From Tieghemiomyces parasiticus (taxonomy: Eukaryota > Kickxellomycota > Dimargaritomycetes > Dimargaritales > Dimargaritaceae), in NCBI GenBank assembly GCA_027575765.1, contig JANBPT010000364.1:1-40970 (forward strand): DNA of 40,970 bases, in the 5' to 3' direction. Position numbers and translations under genes: made by a program. Under the pieces are notes generated by a model. It had not been told where the DNA came from, made no database searches, and was given only the letters and a program-made list of their open reading frames with translations. Positions 38,201-40,970 of this stretch are shown here, piece after piece (position 1 is the stretch's first letter; each line of letters opens with the position of its first letter).

Positions 38201-39472
38201 GGTGTCAACGACGCCCCCGCCCTCGCCAAGGCCAACGTGGGTATCGCCGTGGCCGACGCTTCGGATGCCGCCCGGTCCGCCGCCGATATCGTGCTGACCG
38301 AGCCCGGTCTTTCCGTGATTATCGATGCCATTAACGGCAGTCGCCAGATCTTCCAGCGCATGCGCAACTACTCGATCTACACGTGCTCCGTGACCATCCG
38401 TATCGTCCTGGGCTTTTCGGTCCTGGTGTTCGCCTTCAAGTACGACTTCCCGCCTTTCATGATTCTGATTCTTGCCATCCTCAACGACGGTACCATTATG
38501 ACCATCTCCAAGGACCGCGTGGTCCCCTCTAAGCACCCCAATCAGTGGAACCTGGTGGAGATCTTCACCTACGCCATTGTGTACGGTACCTACTTAGCCA
38601 TTAGCACCATCGTATTCTACATCGTGATCCTTAAGACCGACCTGTTCCAGCGCCTGTTTGGCCTCGAACACTTTGACGATCACAACGACTGGCGGCTTCA
38701 CTCCATCATTTACTTGCAGGTGTCGACAATCTCCCAGGCCCTCATTTTCGTGACGCGCTCCAATGGCTTCAGCTACCTCGAGCGGCCCTCGGTCATTCTG
38801 ATGGCGGCGTTCCTGATTGCCCAGTGCGTTGCCACCTTCATCGCCGTGTACGCCAACTGGGGCTTCACTAACATTCTGGGCTGCGGCTGGCACTGGGCCG
38901 GTGTGACCTGGGTGTGGAACATGATCTGGTACGTGCCGCTGGATTTCATCAAGTTCGGCGTCCGCTTCTTCATGGATATGTACCTGCGCCGTCACCAGGG
39001 CTTCGTTGAGCTCACCACGCCCCACGATATCCCCGCCGACGAGAAGGCGGCTCCGGCGACCGTGCCTGCTGGCGACGGATCCGGCGAGTACGAGGCCGTC
39101 CCGACGGCCGCCGCTGCCCACCGCGTGCCTTCCTACCAGCCTACCCGCCGCGAGTCCCTGGGCTCGGCCAGCAACCAGATTGAGCGTACCGCCACCCTCC
39201 AGAGCTACTACGCCCCTCATTTCGCCCAGTACCAGCCGTCCGGCATCACCGCGTTCGCCAACAAGCTGCGTCAGGGTAAGGCCCTCTTCACCAAGAAGGG
39301 TAAGCGGCTCGCCATGGACGAGAACGAACTGCGCCGGTTCCACTCCGTCCAAACCGCCCAGGCTTCCCAAGTCCTGTCCCAGCGGCAGGACGGTGGCACG
39401 GGAGCGCCGAGCCGTGGGGCTGGTGCGTCCGCTGCTGGAGACTATAACCTCAACCGTACCACGAGCGTGTAA
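35277..39472 (+). CDS. PMA1: Plasma-membrane H+-ATPase (P3A-type), two coding exons
   Basis: Electrogenic proton pump that builds the plasma-membrane potential and acidifies the medium, driving nutrient symport. Exons 35277-35587 and 36643-39472 give 1046 residues; the junction rebuilds [17 protein letters not shown]. Motifs: TGES (215-218); phosphorylation site CSDKTGTLT with D363; KGMS (457-460) in place of the KGAP of yeast; [37 protein letters not shown] (split here as TGDGVNDAP near 621 and the following hinge); NDGTIM in M6 (D718). Ten membrane segments are expected, in groups M1-M4 and M5-M10 (about 680-875). The C-terminal tail of about 150 residues after the last helix is longer than in yeast. 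It has RRES (939-942) and an ELRRFHSVQ motif (near 1000-1007) like basidiomycete pumps as I recall them. Codon use is strongly biased. The start ATG sits in GTCGCCATGT, a good context. Confidence 0.98.
35588..36642 (+). other. Unusually long first intron of PMA1 (1055 nt)
   Basis: Donor GTAAGT directly after TCT TG, acceptor CCACAG before G GTC ATG, and a good branch-like CTAAC at about 36580. The flanking exons are contiguous in all PMA1-type proteins, so no coding exon is missing. It contains a twelve-C run (35897-35908). An open frame at 36152-36583 looks fortuitous. The other 21 introns proposed in this window are 134-248 nt. Confidence 0.9.
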
Positions 39473-40970
39473 GCGAAGGAGAGGTGATCCCCCCCATTGG
39501 TTGTGTTACATATAATACCCCAACCCCCCTCCTCTTCCTACCCACATAGTGTCCGTCTGATGTCTTATGTTTTTATTTCTGAGCGTAGCGGAAATGACCC
39601 CCACGCTCTTTTAGAACCACCTTTTATATCCACCACTTTTCATGCCTCCTTCCAAACTATTAACTGAAATCACCTCTGTTCATCAATATAATATTTTTTT
39701 CCCGTGGAGATCGAAGGTTATAGAATTGATTGTGTCGCGTTGTGCCTGTCATTAATAGTAGTCGTCACACCTACCCGTCACATGGCTTACTTGATTATTT
39801 CTTGAGATTACCGGATGTTTTATTTATATATAAATCCCCTCCCTTACGACTTACAAATCATTATACTTTTATACTTGTACGACGGAAGTTGCCACAAGGA
39901 TTGTGTTTCGTGCCAGGTGAAAATATGGAACTAAAATATGTCAAAGTCCATTATTTATTATTTTAAAAAGCGTGGTCTAAAATCGGACCACACCTTATTC
40001 AATGGTAGTCTTTAATCGCCCCAACTCAATCTCTTTTCTCTCTATATACCAACACCCAAAGTGCTCTGGCGGCACATGATTGCCTCCAAACCCACCCACT
40101 CTCCCTACAAAATTAAAGTGGCCCAGTGCTTGCCTAGATGACAGCTGGTGCCACCCAACAGATCCCTGCCTCCACCCGCACGTTGTTTTAAGTGATTGCT
40201 GTATCAGAAAGTGCCAAGGCGATGCGCACAGCCTACTTCAGGTGGACCAATATAGGTTGCCGAAGGACCGGAGGGAGCCGTATGCAGGTAACGCTACGTA
40301 CTTGGTGAAGGGTCAACGCAGGTGCCAACTATGTAAAGAAAACCAAAAAAAAAAACAGGGCACAGGGGTAGCAACGGATAACCGGTGGGCGATAACGGCC
40401 CCTTCTCTCCCTTCTCTACCGAGTGGTTTAGAATGGAGACGGGTCTCCCCGTCATACCGCTCTGCCAACCCCGTGCCCGTCGTGAGCAATCAGCAAAATC
40501 ACCCAATTCGTCTGCACGCGGCCATCCCCTGTCCCTCCGTCCAATTTGGATCAGGCTAGTATGAGCGGGTAGATTTGAAGGTTGGATTGCGTAATATTAA
40601 TCACAACCCTCCATGCATCTACATGGCCGTGGTCCGGGGGTCGACACAGGGGTCGGCTCTGCCGGAGGGTGGGTACCGCCGAAGACGGGGATAGTGACTG
40701 CATCCTCCGTCGACTTGTAAATTTAGACCAGCCAAGCGGGCGGTAGATCGAGTCGGCTCTCGCATAGTCTGAACGACCTACTATCCGTGCTGATCTGTCC
40801 CCTGCTGCCGGGGGAGGGTTTTTGTTACAGAGAGCTTGCAGTTCTCAGCGCAGGGTAAGGGCCTAACAGCGGAGTGTTGTTGAATTGTTCCGCATCTCCG
40901 ACGGGGTAGCCAGTTTGCGTCACTTCGGTTGGTCACTGGTGACATCACTTGCCCCTTTTGCTTCCCCCGA
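39473..40970. other. PMA1 3' UTR and downstream sequence without a recognised gene
   Basis: The first about 250 bp are AT- and pyrimidine-rich and likely hold the PMA1 3' end. The rest contains a 159-codon frame (40080-40559, beginning with TTG) and shorter ones with no recognisable domain. No RNA gene seen. Confidence 0.55.

Noticed and set aside
36539..39370. Minus-strand frames of 258-373 codons opposite PMA1
   Set aside because: They are antisense shadows of a highly codon-biased gene, and their composition (Gly/Val/His/Asp-rich) mirrors the sense codons.
40455..40475. tRNA-like sequence (minus strand, GCAGAGCGGT) downstream of PMA1
   Set aside because: No B box or acceptor pairing downstream; a chance match.
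40080..40559. 159-codon frame near the right edge
   Set aside because: It starts with TTG, is Pro/Ser/Cys-rich and has no domain. One or two frames of this length are expected by chance in the window.

Overview
This window is nuclear DNA from a fungus, probably an early-diverging filamentous (zygomycete-grade) lineage. The evidence is a fungal-type plasma-membrane H+-ATPase, a fungal UPF0658-type Golgi membrane protein, many short introns (134-248 nt, GT-AG), and a WDR81-type BEACH/WD40 protein of a kind not known from yeasts. The lineage call (Kickxellomycotina/Dimargaritales-like) is inference only. I see no rRNA, tRNA, CRISPR array or recognisable transposon.

Layout. (1) 1-2000, minus: DED1/DDX3 DEAD-box helicase, cut at its 3' end by the window edge. 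(2) 3559-5212, plus: six-exon oligoribonuclease (REX2/REXO2). (3) 5347-7325, minus: five-exon METTL21-like methyltransferase, convergent with (2). (4) 8790-10256, plus: three-exon UPF0658-like polytopic membrane protein. (5) 10800-12752, plus: eight-exon ROGDI/RAV2-like protein. (6) 13698-17219, plus: SMC5. (7) 17467-23885, minus: three-exon WDR81-like protein of 2020 residues, convergent with SMC5 (247 bp between stop codons). (8) 23886 to about 34100: about 10 kb with no gene I can support, rich in G/C homopolymers. (9) 35277-39472, plus: PMA1 H+-ATPase, with a TATA box about 1.15 kb upstream, a long CT-rich leader and a 1055-nt first intron. (10) 39473-40970: nothing recognised.

The genes are housekeeping genes and do not form one pathway. 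Two themes recur: membrane energisation and endosomes (PMA1; ROGDI/RAV2, a V-ATPase assembly factor; WDR81, endosomal maturation; the UPF0658-like protein), and nucleic-acid processing (DED1, REX2, SMC5). I reconstructed all multi-exon models by hand from splice sites, reading phase and family similarity. In total 22 introns are proposed, and every exon junction keeps frame.

I found no clearly undescribed multi-gene system. The best leads are the fungal WDR81, a mitochondrial/cytosolic start-codon choice in REX2, the architecture of the PMA1 leader and intron, three AAG 3' splice sites, and the large gene-poor block upstream of PMA1.
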